From: AP-15 sp963750195
GTDB taxonomy: Bacteria > Pseudomonadota > Alphaproteobacteria > ATCC43930 > CGMCC-115725
Direction: 5' to 3'
DNA length: 64,000 nucleotides
Assembly: GCA_963750195.1 (NCBI GenBank)
Contig: CAVVPS010000015.1
Location: 1 to 64,000 of the forward strand
Each line of letters opens with the position of its first letter. Positions within the stretch are counted from its first letter, which is position 1. The notes beneath the pieces are model-generated. The model was not told where the DNA came from, did no database searches, and worked only from the letters and a program-made list of their open reading frames with translations. A program made the translations under genes and the position numbers. Shown piece by piece: positions 47,175 to 57,500 of the stretch.

Positions 47175-48813
47175 CTAATTGATCGCGGGACGCGGCAAGA
47201 GCACGGCGCGCGCCGTGAGTTGGGGGACGACCCGATAGAGTTCGATAGGTTTCGATGATGATGCCGCCGGTTTTGCGTGCCGCCTTCCCGATCTCCGTGG
47301 CCGCACTCCACTCGCGCCCGCCGATGGCGCGATGCTCGGGTACCACCAGAATGCCGGTCATGCCGTCGAGCGCCGGCGCCGGCAGGTTGAAGCTCGACCA
47401 CCGCGGCCCGACGGCGATCACAGGCACGCCGGGGAGGGAGTTGCGCGCCAATTCGGCAGCCAGGCTATATTGGTCCGCTGCGACGAAACTCGCGCCGATG
47501 CGGCGGCGCGAGTTTTCCACGGCGGCAGCGAGACTGGGCCAACCACCCATTTGCAGCGCGATGGGATCGAGCTTGGCCGGCAGCGACAGGGGTGTGAACG
47601 CCGCCTGAACGTAGACGGCGCCAGTGATAAAGAGGCCGAGCGCGATTGCCGGAATTCGCAGGCGGCGCCAGAACCGCCCGCTCAGTCCCGCCGCCGCGAC
47701 GGCAGCGGCGGGATAGAGGATCGCGGGCCAATTCGCCTGGACCCGATCCCCGACCGCATGCTGCATAAACACCAGCGCAGGCAATAGGCTCAGGACCGCG
47801 AGCAAGGTCCAGGCAGGATCGCGCTTACGCCAAGCGGTACGCGTGGCGAGTGTGACGCCGGCGATGCAGAACAGGAAAACCAGCGGCGTGACAACGGCAA
47901 TTTGGCCGCCGAAAAGTTCGAGCAGGTATCCCGGCGCCCGGCCTGGCGACCAGTGGGCGAACCGCCCGCCCTGTCTCACAAAGCTGACCCATTCATGCGT
48001 GGCATTCCACCACAGCACCGGCGTAACGACGACCAGCGCCAATGCCGCGCCGGCATAAGGCTCGGGCCGCCGCAGCCATGGTCGCCCTGCCGTCGCCAGC
48101 CATATCCCGATGCCGAATGCCAGCAGCATCGCGGTGTACTTGCTGATTGCGGCGAGGCCGACGAATAGGCCGACCACCAGCCACCAGATGCCCGAGCCGC
48201 CGTAGATAATTCGCGCCATTGCCCACATGGCGAATATCCAGAACAGCAGCAACGGCGAATTGGGGGTCATGACGATCGCTCCGGCGCCGAACAGGAGCGT
48301 GGCGTTCAGCAGCAAGACCGCCATCATGCCGGCGTTCCGTCCGGGCAACAGGCGGTCTGCCGCATCCCACAGCAGCACCGAACCGAGTGCAGCGGAAAAC
48401 GGACTGAGCAATCGGATTCCGAGCGCGGAGTTGCCGGCGAGCCAGGTTCCGGCGCGAATCCAAAACGCGACCATCGGAGGGTGGTCGAAGTAGCCCGTCG
48501 CCAACGCCCGCGACCAGATCCAATAATAGGCCTCGTCGGGCGCCAGCGGCAGCGAGGCGGCCAGCGCCAATCGCAACATCGTCAGCAGCGCGAGCGCGGC
48601 CGCCACCGCGGCAATTGGCGAAACAGAACGGATGGCAAAGCGGGCGAAACGCGGGCGATCGACGCGGTCGCGCCCCGGCAATGCTGGTGCAGGGCGCGTG
48701 GCGAGCGTGTCGGCGGGAGCCTGTGGCGCGCCGATTGCGCCCACCGATGACACGGTCGCCTCGGACGGTTCCGCGGAGAAATTTGCCGGTGCCAGGAAAT
48801 TCCCCCCGGTCAC
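47175..48813 (-). CDS. GT39/ArnT-type membrane glycosyltransferase, probably broken by one +1 shift near its end
   Basis: A polytopic membrane protein using polyprenyl-phosphate sugars. The first periplasmic loop has the family's LAPDEAYYWIWSRALATGYFDH-type motif with D-E (catalytic aspartate) and DHPPMVAFWIR. About eleven membrane segments follow, with WNATHEWVSF and VQANWPAILYP near the usual places. The frame as written stays open into pepA (46852). Deleting one T near 47240 instead gives RVVPQLTARAVLLPRPAIN and a stop at 47175, which I prefer because it clears the pepA start. About 545 residues. Substrate unknown (lipid A or other glycolipid). Confidence 0.8.
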
Positions 48814-48927
48814 TTTTCGAACGAATTGCCTGTAGGCGGCGCGGCTTACCGCGACTGACGGCGGGGTCGACGGGCCAGGGAGATGCCTCTGGCCGGCCTC
48901 GGGTGGCCTCCCTATGATCGCGCGACC

Positions 48928-50052
48928 ATGACCACCCTCACCCGCTACATACTACGACAGTGTTTTGGCGTCATGGTTTTCGTGACTGCCGCTCTCAGCG
49001 CCGCGGTCTGGCTCTCCCAGTCGCTCACATTGATCGACCTGATCGTCAATCGCGGTTTGTCGGTCGATGTTTTCCTTTACCTGGCGGTCTTGATTCTGCC
49101 CCGCTTTATCGACATCGTGCTGCCGATCGGCGTCTTTATCGCGGTGCTTTTCACCTTCAACCGATTGAGCACGGAGAGTGAGCTCGTGGTCATGCGCTCG
49201 GCGGGGTTGAGCCCGCTGACGCTGGCCAGGCCGGTGCTGATCCTGGCGGGGATAGCTTTTGTCGTTCTGATGAGCCTGTCGGCCTACCTCTTGCCGGTGG
49301 CCGGTCGGGGCTTCAGGGATCTGCAGTTCGAAATCCGCAATCGCTTTATCTCGAGCTTGATCCAGGAAGGCACCTTCACCACGGTCTCGGACAAGCTGAC
49401 TTTCTATATCCGCAGCCGCGAGGCCAATGGCGATGTCGCTGGTCTCTTGATCAACGACAGCCGCGACCCACAGCGCCCGGTCACGATCCTCGCCGAGACG
49501 GCTGCCTTTGTCGATACGCCGACCGGCCCCCGCATCATCATGGTAAATGGTGACCGCCAGCAGTTCGACCCCCAGACCCGTAAGCTCTCGATCCTGACCT
49601 TCGCGCGCTACACGCTCGACCTCGACACGTTGCAGGATCCTTCGGTCGTCCGGCTGCGTTTGGCCGAGGAGCGGTTTCTCCCGGATCTGTTCTTTCCGCC
49701 TAAGGAATTGGATTCCTTCCTGCGCCACAGCTTTATCATGGAGGGTCACCAGCGCATCCTGATCCCGCTCTCCGTGTTCAGTTTTGCGCTGATCCCGCTC
49801 GCCTGCCTATTGCCTGGGGAATTCAACCGCAGAGGTCAGGTCAAACGCGTCGTCCTGGCAATTGCCGCCGCGTTTCTGTTCCAAACGACCGCCCTCGGTG
49901 TCGACGACCTCGCCGGCCGCTTTGCGCCGGTGATCCCGCTGATGTACGTGATCGATTTGTTGCCGTTCGCTGTCGGTATCGCAAGCCTGCTCTCCGAACG
50001 GCTTCGGTTCGGCTGGCGCTGGCCGCTGCTCGCCGAAATCAGCGCGCGCTGA
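48928..50052 (+). CDS. lptF: LPS export ABC transporter permease LptF
   Basis: A 374-residue YjgP/YjgQ-family permease, half of the inner-membrane LptB2FG complex that extracts lipopolysaccharide. It begins MTTLTRYILRQCFGVMVFVT and shows the first two helices, the SESELVVMRSAGLSP-like cytoplasmic coupling helix (STESELVVMRSAGLSPLTL), a large periplasmic beta-jellyroll, and three C-terminal helices. The ATG at 48928 is chosen as the family start; the frame opens 15 codons earlier. It is the first gene of a plus-strand run with lptG, lptD, surA, pdxA and rsmA. Confidence 0.93.
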   Translation: MTTLTRYILRQCFGVMVFVTAALSAAVWLSQSLTLIDLIVNRGLSVDVFLYLAVLILPRFIDIVLPIGVFIAVLFTFNRLSTESELVVMRSAGLSPLTLARPVLILAGIAFVVLMSLSAYLLPVAGRGFRDLQFEIRNRFISSLIQEGTFTTVSDKLTFYIRSREANGDVAGLLINDSRDPQRPVTILAETAAFVDTPTGPRIIMVNGDRQQFDPQTRKLSILTFARYTLDLDTLQDPSVVRLRLAEERFLPDLFFPPKELDSFLRHSFIMEGHQRILIPLSVFSFALIPLACLLPGEFNRRGQVKRVVLAIAAAFLFQTTALGVDDLAGRFAPVIPLMYVIDLLPFAVGIASLLSERLRFGWRWPLLAEISAR

Positions 50053-50064
50053 GACCCCCGGGAT

Positions 50065-51180
50065 GTGAAAGGGCGATTGTCGGTGCAGCTCGCGAAGACC
50101 CTGTCCGCCTATATCGCCCGTCAGTTTTTTGGGTGGTTCTGTGCTGTCTTTGGGGCGATGGCGATCATCACCTTTCTGGCCGACTACATCGAGCTGCTTC
50201 GCCGCGGCGGGTCGAGGGTGCAGGCGACCCTGGGGGTATTGTTCGAGATGGCGGTCCTGCAGTCGCCCCAGACCGCGCAGGAAGTGCTGCCCTTTGCCGT
50301 CCTGTTCGGCACGATTCTCGCCTTCTGGCGGCTGACTCGCAACAACGAGCTCGTGGTGGTCCGAGCCGCAGGGGTCTCAGTCTGGCAGTTTCTGACCCCG
50401 GCGGTGCTGGTGGCGCTGCTCGTCGGCATTTTTGCGGTGACGGTTTTCAATCCGATCGCCTCAGTGGCGCAGGCGGGCTTTGAAAGGCTCGAAAGCCGCA
50501 TCCTGCATCACGAGTCCGAGGAACCGTCATTGTCGAACGCGGGTTTGTGGCTGCGCCAGAGCGACGAGGCCGGCAATCAGATCATCATCCATGCCGGCAA
50601 GCTGGCCTCGCCAAATCTGGTGCTGGACAACGTCACGCTGTTCTTTTTCAACGGTCTGACCCAATTCACCTCGCGCATCGATGCGCGCACGGCACAGCTC
50701 GAAACCGGCAACTGGCTGATCAAGGACGGTGTACGCTGGCTGCCCGACCAGCCGCCCCAACCCCTGGCCCGGTGGCGCCTGCCGACTCAGCTAACGTCGC
50801 ACAAGATCGAAGAGAGCTTCGCCTCCCCGGACACGATGTCGTTTTGGGAATTGCCGAGTTTCATCGCACTGCTCGAGCAATCGGGCTTTCCGGCGCAGCG
50901 CCATCGCCTGCATTACAACGTTTTGCTCGCCCGTCCGTTTTTGTTGTGCGCGATGGTTCTGGTGGCGGCGACCTTCAGCCTGCGCATGCAGCGGCGTGGC
51001 GGGGCCATCGCGATGATCGTCGGCGGCGTCGTCGCCGGGTTTCTACTATACGTCCTGTCGGACGTCGTCTTCGCTCTTGGAATCTCGGCAAAGGTGCCCG
51101 TTGTGCTCGCGGCCTGGACCCCGACCGGGATCAGTCTGATCTTCGGCGCCTCGATGCTGCTCCATTTGGAAGACGGCTGA
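50065..51180 (+). CDS. lptG: LPS export ABC transporter permease LptG
   Basis: A 371-residue partner of LptF. N-terminal helix (KTLSAYIARQFFGWFCAVFG), coupling helix TRNNELVVVRAAGVSVWQFL and C-terminal helices ending ISLIFGASMLLHLEDG are clear. It starts with GTG at 50065 (or GTG at 50083), 12 bases after lptF. Its stop overlaps the lptD start (TGATG), so translation is coupled. Confidence 0.93.
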   Translation: MKGRLSVQLAKTLSAYIARQFFGWFCAVFGAMAIITFLADYIELLRRGGSRVQATLGVLFEMAVLQSPQTAQEVLPFAVLFGTILAFWRLTRNNELVVVRAAGVSVWQFLTPAVLVALLVGIFAVTVFNPIASVAQAGFERLESRILHHESEEPSLSNAGLWLRQSDEAGNQIIIHAGKLASPNLVLDNVTLFFFNGLTQFTSRIDARTAQLETGNWLIKDGVRWLPDQPPQPLARWRLPTQLTSHKIEESFASPDTMSFWELPSFIALLEQSGFPAQRHRLHYNVLLARPFLLCAMVLVAATFSLRMQRRGGAIAMIVGGVVAGFLLYVLSDVVFALGISAKVPVVLAAWTPTGISLIFGASMLLHLEDG

Positions 51181-53562
51181 TGGGAGGGAGCCGCAGCCTC
51201 TATCGCCACCGGCTCCTCCCCCACTCGGCCTCGTGGCAGCGACTTGCCTACGCGCTGCTCGGCTGTTTTGCCTTGGCGGTCGCGGCAGTTCCGGCCATCG
51301 CCCAGCTCGCGGTGACGCGCGGCGGAAAACAGAATCCGAACGCCCCGATCGCCGTCCGCGCCGACGAGATCGAGTACAACCAGGATCTCGCGCTGACGAT
51401 TGCCCGCGGACACGTCGAAATCTCGCAAAACGGCGAGGTTCTGCTCGCCGATACGGTCACCTACAACCAGCGCACCGACACCATTACGGCATCGGGCAGT
51501 GTCAGCCTCTCCGAGCCCACCGGCGAGATCGTGTTTGCCGACTACATGGAGCTGCGCGATGCGATGAACGAGGGGTTCGCCAAGGATGTGCGCATGCTGC
51601 TCGCGGATCACTCTAGGCTCGCGGGCAACGCCGTGCGCCGCACCAACGGCAACCGCACCGAGCTGCAGCGCGCCGTCTACTCGCCTTGCGACTTGTGCAA
51701 AAGCGATCCGAGCGCGCCGCCCGCGTGGCAACTCGAGGCCCGCGAGATCGATCATGACAAAGAGCTCAAGCTGGTCGAATTCCGCGACGTCACGATGGAA
51801 ATCGACGGCTGGCCGGTCTTTTACAGCCCGTACATGTCGACCCCCGACCCTACGGTCAAGCGCGCGACCGGGTTTCTGCCACCGTACTTCGGCGGCTCGA
51901 GTACCGTCGGAGCGCAAATAACGATCCCCTATTTCATAGTGCTCGGACCGGACAAGGATCTGACCCTCTTGCCGCGCCTTACCACCAAGGCGGGCCCGGT
52001 GCTGGCGGGCGAGTACGAACAGCGTTTTGGCGATGGCTTTCTCGATGCTATCGGCAGCATCAACCGCAGCAATCCGAACGGAAGCGAGGGCCCCGGAGAC
52101 GACGAGATTCGTGGCCACATCAACGAGCACAGCGTGTTCGATCTCGACGACACCTGGCGCACCGGCCTCGACGTACAGCGCGTCTCCGATCAGAGCTATT
52201 TGCTGGAATTCGGCTATGGAAACCCGCTGTTTAACGCTGAAATCAGCCGAGCCTACCTCGAAGGGTTCGACGCCCATGGCTCGACCGATGTCGACGCCTA
52301 TGCATTTCAGCCGCTGTTGCCCGGTCTCGGAACCTCAACCCAGCCGATTGTGCTCCCGGTCATCAACCGCAACTGGCAAAGCGATCCCGACCAACTCGGC
52401 GGACGGTGGAATCTGAACGCCAATCTTCTCGACATTGTCCGCGACATCGGCACGCAAACAAGGCGCGTGTCGCTCGGCCCGGAATGGGAACGCACTTTCC
52501 GCGACGGCATCGGCGGGCAATATCAGTTCTCTGCCAGTGTCCGCGGCGACGGCTATTGGGTCAACGATCTGAGCCCGCAGTCGAACCCTGACCTGCCCTC
52601 CGCCTTCTTCCCGATAAACGGTGTACCGGCCACCGATCCAACCAACCCGAATTTTCTGACCGGCCGCGTCTTTCCTCAGGTCGGGCTCAAATGGAGCTAC
52701 CCACTGATCCACCCGGGCGAAACTCTGACGCCATTGGTCGAGCCGATCGTCGGCATTTACGCCGGCCCCGATGGCGGCAACCAGCGCAGGATCCCGAACG
52801 AGGACAGCCTTTCCTTCGGCTATGACAATTCGTTGTTGTTTCGCCCGGACCGTCTGGCCGGCTACGATCTCCTCGATACCGGCCAGCGGGTCGATTACGG
52901 CCTAAAACTCGGCCTCTACGACAATGCGGGGGGCGCCTACCGAGCACTGATCGGGCAGAGCTACCGGGCGGAGACCAATCTTTTTCTCCCGCCGGGCTCG
53001 GGCGCCGAAACACGGCTTTCCGATGTTGTCGGGCAAGTCGTGCTGTCGCCCGTTTCCTATCTCGACCTGATCTATCGCTTCCGCCTCAGCGGCACCGACT
53101 TGAGCTATCGCGAACAACAGGCCACGGTCGCCACCGGGCCGCAGAACCTGCGTGTCAGCGCGAGTTACATTCTGATTCCTGCGCAGGTCGCGAGCGACGT
53201 GGTAACCAACCCGACCACCGGCCAGAATGTCCTCTACGGAAAACAGGAGCAGCTTTCGCTGTCGGCCACGGCAAAGATGACGCGCTATTGGTCGCTCCAG
53301 GGAAGCGAGACGGTGAATCTGACCAGCAGTTCAAACCTGGTCAACGGGATAGTGACGCCACAGGCGAACGGCAACAGCCTCTATGCTTCAATATCGGCGA
53401 TTTATCAGGACGAGTGTATGGCCTTCATTGGCTCGTTGACCCAATCGGGGATACGCAACGGCGCCGTCACCCCGGGAGTCAGCGTGCTTTTCAGCGTGGT
53501 ATTCAGAGAATCTCGGCGAGGTAGGCGGCAACGTCGCGACGATCGGCGGCGGGCAGTCTTAG
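51180..53562 (+). CDS. lptD: LPS assembly protein LptD, C-terminus shifted by +1
   Basis: The outer-membrane translocon that inserts lipopolysaccharide, about 793 residues when repaired. It has a signal peptide ending near AIAQ, the OstA/LptA-like jellyroll (IAVRADEIEYNQDLALTIARG, QRTDTITASGSVSL, VFADYMELRD) and the beta-barrel (FYSPYMSTPDPTVKRATGFL). Cysteines at YSPCDLCKS could form the jellyroll disulphide. The frame shifts near 53508; removing one G in AGAGAATC gives NLGEVGGNVATIGGGQS and a stop at 53562. Unrepaired it runs on to 53636. The start overlaps the lptG stop by one base. Confidence 0.92.
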
Positions 53563-53677
53563 AATATAGACTTGCGGCGACCCCGGATCCGCCGACGGCC
53601 GTTCGCGCTGGGGACAAAACCTTCCGGAAAGTGTAGGGTGCGGTGTTCGTCAGGGAGGCACGGAGCTGGGCTGATCC

Positions 53678-54985
53678 ATGAAGGCAATTCGTTGGTTTTG
53701 CGTTCTTATGATCGTTCTCTGCGGCGTTTCGCGGGCGCAGACGACGGCGCCTGCGGCCTCGCACCGAGGCTCAGCGGCACCGGCGCCCGGAGCGTACCCC
53801 GAAATCCGAATCGCTGCGGTCGTCAACGACGACGTGATCTCGGTTAGCGATCTCGCTTCGCGCATCAGGATGGTCATGCTGTCCACCAGCATTCCGGATA
53901 CGCCGCAAGCGCGCCAGCGCCTTGCCGCCCAGGTTTTGCGGCAGCTGATAGACGAAAAACTGCAAATTCAGGAGGCGAAGCACAAGAACATCACCGCTAC
54001 CGACGCTGAGATCAAAAAGGCGATCGCCACGATCGAGCAGCAAAACAACATGAAACCCGGTCAAATCGACCAGATCCTCAAGGCGAACGGCATCGAACAT
54101 AGCGCGATGGTCCAGCAAGTGACGGCGTCGATCGTGTGGGCAAAGCTGATTCGCCAGATCGCGGCCGACACCGACCCGGTCTCCGACGAAGAGGTCGAGG
54201 ACACGCTAAAGCGGCTAAAGCAAAACGAAAATGATCCACAAAGCCGCGTCGCCGAGATCTTTCTCGCGGTCGACAACCCGCAGCAGGACGCGGAAGTGCT
54301 CGCACTGGCCAATCGGCTGATCGACCAGATGAAGCAGGGCGCGCGGTTTTCCGCGGTCGCCCGGCAATTCTCGCAATCCGCCACCGCAGCCGTCGGCGGC
54401 GACATCGGCTGGATTCAGCCTGACGAGCTCAGCCCTCCGCTGGCGAAGGCGGTGGGACCGATGCGTCCTGGCGAGCTGTCTCCGCCGATCCGGACCCCGG
54501 CCGGCTATTATATTTTGCTCGTTCTCGACCGGCGCAATGGCCGCGTGGTCAGCGCGGACGATACGATCCTGCACATCGTGCAAGTGGTCTTCCCGCTGCC
54601 TCCGCAACCGAGCGAGGAAGCCCGCCGCGCCGCGCTCGCCGAAGCGGCGGCGGCAAGGACAGACGCGAAAAACTGCCAGGATATGCTGCGTATCGGCAAG
54701 GCGAAGGCGTCCCAATTGTCGAGCGAGGGCGATCTGCGGGCGAGCCAGATCTCTCCGGCGATGCGCAGCGTCGTGCTCGGCCTCGGGATCGGACAGCCAT
54801 CGGAGCCGATTGTTCAAAAAAACGGGATCGGCGTGATTATGGTGTGCAAAAAGACCGAGCCGAAACCGACCGTTACTACGCGCGACGAGGTCTTCGAATC
54901 CTTGATGCGCGAGCGCCTTGACACGCTGGCCCGCCGTTATATGCGAGATCTGCGGCGCTCCGCCTATGTCGATGTCCGGGTTTGA
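53678..54985 (+). CDS. surA: Periplasmic chaperone/peptidyl-prolyl isomerase SurA
   Basis: A 435-residue outer-membrane-protein chaperone. Signal peptide MKAIRWFCVLMIVLCGVSRAQ, then the SurA N-domain (RIAAVVNDDVISVSDLASRI, LRQLIDEKLQIQEAKHKNI), a parvulin domain (ARQFSQSATAAVGGDIGWIQ, then GELSPPIRTPAGYYILLVLD), and a second, degenerate parvulin-like segment. Placement after lptD is a conserved pairing, since SurA assists LptD assembly. Frame intact. Confidence 0.93.
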   Translation: MKAIRWFCVLMIVLCGVSRAQTTAPAASHRGSAAPAPGAYPEIRIAAVVNDDVISVSDLASRIRMVMLSTSIPDTPQARQRLAAQVLRQLIDEKLQIQEAKHKNITATDAEIKKAIATIEQQNNMKPGQIDQILKANGIEHSAMVQQVTASIVWAKLIRQIAADTDPVSDEEVEDTLKRLKQNENDPQSRVAEIFLAVDNPQQDAEVLALANRLIDQMKQGARFSAVARQFSQSATAAVGGDIGWIQPDELSPPLAKAVGPMRPGELSPPIRTPAGYYILLVLDRRNGRVVSADDTILHIVQVVFPLPPQPSEEARRAALAEAAAARTDAKNCQDMLRIGKAKASQLSSEGDLRASQISPAMRSVVLGLGIGQPSEPIVQKNGIGVIMVCKKTEPKPTVTTRDEVFESLMRERLDTLARRYMRDLRRSAYVDVRV

Positions 54986-54990
54986 CCGCC

Positions 54991-55992
54991 ATGCAGTTGC
55001 CGATCGCCGTTACCATGGGCGAGCCCGCCGGGATCGGCGGTGAGATCGCGCTCAAGGCCTGGCTCGGCCGCAGCCGAGGGGTCCCGGCCTTTTACCTGAT
55101 CGACAACCCTGATCGCGTTGTGTCCTTGGCGGCGGCGCTCGGCTGGCCGGTGCCGGTCCGGCCGATCACAACGCCTGCTCAGGCGCCCGAAATCTTCGCC
55201 GAAGCGCTGCCTGTCGCCCCGATCGGCACAGCACTGTGCGGTCGGGCGGGCTACCCCGACCCGGCTGATGGCCCTGCGATCATCGGCGCGATCGAAGCCG
55301 CCGTGGCCGATGTTCGCGCGCGCCGCGCCGCTGCCCTCGTCACCAACCCGATTCACAAGGACAGCCTTTATCGCGCCGGCTTTCGTCATCCCGGCCATAC
55401 CGAATACCTGGCCGAACTCGCCGGTAAGGGAGCGACGCCGGTTATGATGCTAGTCTGTCCTGAGCTGCGGGTCGTCCCGATCACGATCCATCTGGCTCTG
55501 CGGCGGGCGGTCGAAAGCTTGACCGCTGCGGCGATCGTCGAAGCCGGCCGGGTGACCGCGGCGGCGTTGCGCCAGGATTTCGGCGTCGCCGCGCCGGTAC
55601 TCGCCGTCGCTGGTCTCAACCCCCATGCGGGTGAGGCGGGCGGTCTGGGCCATGAGGAGATCGAGATCATCGCCCCGGCCATCGCCGCGCTGCGCGCCGC
55701 CGGTATCGACGCGCGCGGGCCGCTGGCGGCCGACACGATGTTCCACCCCGAAGCGCGCCGATCTTATGACGCCGCCCTATGCATGTATCACGACCAGGCC
55801 TTGATCCCAATCAAGACCATCGACTTCGATGGCGGCGTCAACGTGACCTTGGGGCTGCCGTTTGTGCGCACCTCGCCGGACCACGGCACCGCATTCGCGA
55901 TCGCCGGGCGCGGCGTCGCCCGCGCCGGCAGCCTGATCGCCGCGCTACGACTGGCTGCCGAGATGGCGGCGAAGCGGATGGCCCTGGCCTGA
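54991..55992 (+). CDS. pdxA: 4-hydroxythreonine-4-phosphate dehydrogenase
   Basis: A 333-residue NAD-dependent enzyme of pyridoxal-phosphate synthesis. It starts MQLPIAVTMGEPAGIGGEIAL; metal-ligand histidines are seen in RHPGHTEYLAELAG, TMFHPEARRSYDAALCMYHD and the final YHDQALIPIKTIDFDGGVN. The ATG at 54991 is preferred; a TTG at 54982 would overlap the surA stop. It is followed at once by rsmA, a linkage conserved in many proteobacteria. Confidence 0.95.
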   Translation: MQLPIAVTMGEPAGIGGEIALKAWLGRSRGVPAFYLIDNPDRVVSLAAALGWPVPVRPITTPAQAPEIFAEALPVAPIGTALCGRAGYPDPADGPAIIGAIEAAVADVRARRAAALVTNPIHKDSLYRAGFRHPGHTEYLAELAGKGATPVMMLVCPELRVVPITIHLALRRAVESLTAAAIVEAGRVTAAALRQDFGVAAPVLAVAGLNPHAGEAGGLGHEEIEIIAPAIAALRAAGIDARGPLAADTMFHPEARRSYDAALCMYHDQALIPIKTIDFDGGVNVTLGLPFVRTSPDHGTAFAIAGRGVARAGSLIAALRLAAEMAAKRMALA

Positions 55993-56849
55993 CGCCCACA
56001 TCTGAGCCCGCTCTCCGGGCCGCCTCGGTTGCGCTGCCGCCGCTGCGCGAGGTCATCGCCCGACACGCCATCGCGGCGCAGCGCCGGTACGGGCAGAATT
56101 TTCTCCTCGACCTCAACCTGACGGGCAGGATCGCCCGCGCCGCCGGGCCGCTCGACAAGGCCACGGTCATCGAGATTGGCGCCGGTCCCGGCGGCCTGAC
56201 CCGCGCGCTGCTCGCCGAAGGCGCGCGCCGCGTCGTCGCAATCGAGCGCGACCCGCGCTGCCTCGCTGCCCTCGCCGAGCTGGCGGCGGCATATCCAGGG
56301 CGCCTCGACCTCGTCGCTGGGGACGCGCTGGCGATCAACCCAGCGGCGCTCGCCGCCGCGCCGCGCAAGATCGTCGCCAACCTGCCCTACAACATCGCCA
56401 CCGCGCTGCTGCTCGCCTGGCTTGGCCAAATCCGCGCTTTCGACAGCCTGACCTTGATGTTTCAGCGCGAGGTGGCGTGGCGCCTGACAGCGGCGCCGTG
56501 CACCAAAGCTTACGGGCGGCTCTCGGTCTTGACCCAATGGCTCGCCGAGCCGCGCATTCTGTTCGACGTGCCGGCCCGCGCCTTCACTCCGCCGCCCAAG
56601 GTGATGTCGAGCCTGGTCGGCATCATCCCGCGCGCCGCCCCGCTGGCCCCGGCGGTAAAGCCCGCGCTCGAACGCGTCACCGCCGCCGCCTTCGGCCAGC
56701 GCCGCAAGATGCTGCGTTCTAGCCTCGAAGTGCTCGGCGTCCCGGTCATCCCCTTGCTCGACCGCGCCGGCGTCCCGCCAACCGCCCGCGCCGAAGAGCT
56801 CTCCATCGCCGCATTCTGCGCTCTAGCGAGGGCGATCGAGGAAGGATAG
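55989..56849 (+). CDS. rsmA: 16S rRNA dimethyladenosine transferase RsmA (KsgA)
   Basis: A SAM-dependent enzyme that dimethylates two adenines near the 3' end of 16S rRNA. Motifs are AAQRRYGQNFLLDLNLTGRI, the SAM loop VIEIGAGPGGLTRALLAEG, the catalytic NLPYNIATALLL and the C-terminal PPPKVMSSLVGIIPR and AAFGQRRKMLRSSL. No ATG fits; a CTG at 55989 overlapping the pdxA stop, or a later codon before ALPPLREVIARHA, is the likely start. About 287 residues. Confidence 0.93.
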   Translation: MTPTSEPALRAASVALPPLREVIARHAIAAQRRYGQNFLLDLNLTGRIARAAGPLDKATVIEIGAGPGGLTRALLAEGARRVVAIERDPRCLAALAELAAAYPGRLDLVAGDALAINPAALAAAPRKIVANLPYNIATALLLAWLGQIRAFDSLTLMFQREVAWRLTAAPCTKAYGRLSVLTQWLAEPRILFDVPARAFTPPPKVMSSLVGIIPRAAPLAPAVKPALERVTAAAFGQRRKMLRSSLEVLGVPVIPLLDRAGVPPTARAEELSIAAFCALARAIEEG

Positions 56850-56966
56850 CCCGAACCGGCCCTTGGCCAAACCGCCCGCACCGCTCCGGCATACCTGTTC
56901 CACTGTTTTACCAGGCCCAGTTTGGGTCCCTGCAATTCCTGCAATCACATCCGCATCACACGCAGC

Positions 56967-57001
56967 AAAAAGACCCGCCGGCGGGGCCGGACGGGCCTTT
57001 T
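56967..57001. terminator. Bidirectional intrinsic terminator
   Basis: AAAAAGACCCGCCGG and CCGGACGGGCCTTTT form a GC-rich hairpin (CCCG-CCGG with CCGG-A-CGGG) flanked by A-run and T-run. It sits between rsmA on the plus strand and the small secreted-protein gene on the minus strand and would stop transcription from both. Confidence 0.8.
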
Positions 57002-57019
57002 ATGCATGCGATCGAGGGT

Positions 57020-57295
57020 TTAGTTCGGAGCGGGGCCGAAATGGGGCGACGCCGAATATGGATGTGTCGCCGGATCGTCATTGGATGGCGCCGCCGTGTA
57101 ATGTTGCTCTTGCCATGCGGCGTTGTTGCCGGGGTTGGGAGTGATTTTATCGGACGATACCGAGGGCATCGTTGCGGTCGGAGCCGTCTCGGGGCTGGTC
57201 GGCAGCAAGGCCGAGACTGACTGCGCATTGGCGGTTACGGTGACGGCCGCCAGCAACCCTACGCCCATAACCGTCGATTTGAGCAAACTGCGCAT
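57020..57295 (-). CDS. Small exported protein, unknown function
   Basis: A 91-residue protein: MRSLLKSTVMGVGLLAAVTV and cleavage after TANAQ give a clear Sec signal. The mature part of about 66 residues is rich in proline, serine and threonine and seems disordered (SPETAPTATMPSVSSDKITP). No cysteine and no known domain. It has its own terminator and a 200-bp upstream region. Family not recognised. Confidence 0.6.
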   Translation of the reverse strand: MRSLLKSTVMGVGLLAAVTVTANAQSVSALLPTSPETAPTATMPSVSSDKITPNPGNNAAWQEQHYTAAPSNDDPATHPYSASPHFGPAPN

Positions 57296-57496
57296 TGTGA
57301 GTTCTCCACTCTCAGATCCTGTGACTCAATACCTCAGCACGAGATTACAATGAATTCAAATGATAATTGTGCATCGCACACATGCGCAGCATTCATAAAG
57401 AATCGTGACACCGGGGTCGCTCGCGGCCAGTGAGCCGGGGCGCCTTCGGCCGTTAAAACGAGAGCGGCGCTCGAAGGCGCCGCTGTTCCATCGCAT
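57296..57496. other. Upstream region of small exported protein
   Basis: AT-richer gap that holds the leader of the 57020-57295 gene. Near 57440-57485 the plus strand has GCGCCTTCGGCC...GGCGCCGCTG, GC-rich repeats that could form a terminator for the PEP-CTERM gene end on the opposite side, but I see no T-run. Confidence 0.3.
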
Positions 57497-57500
57497 TGGA

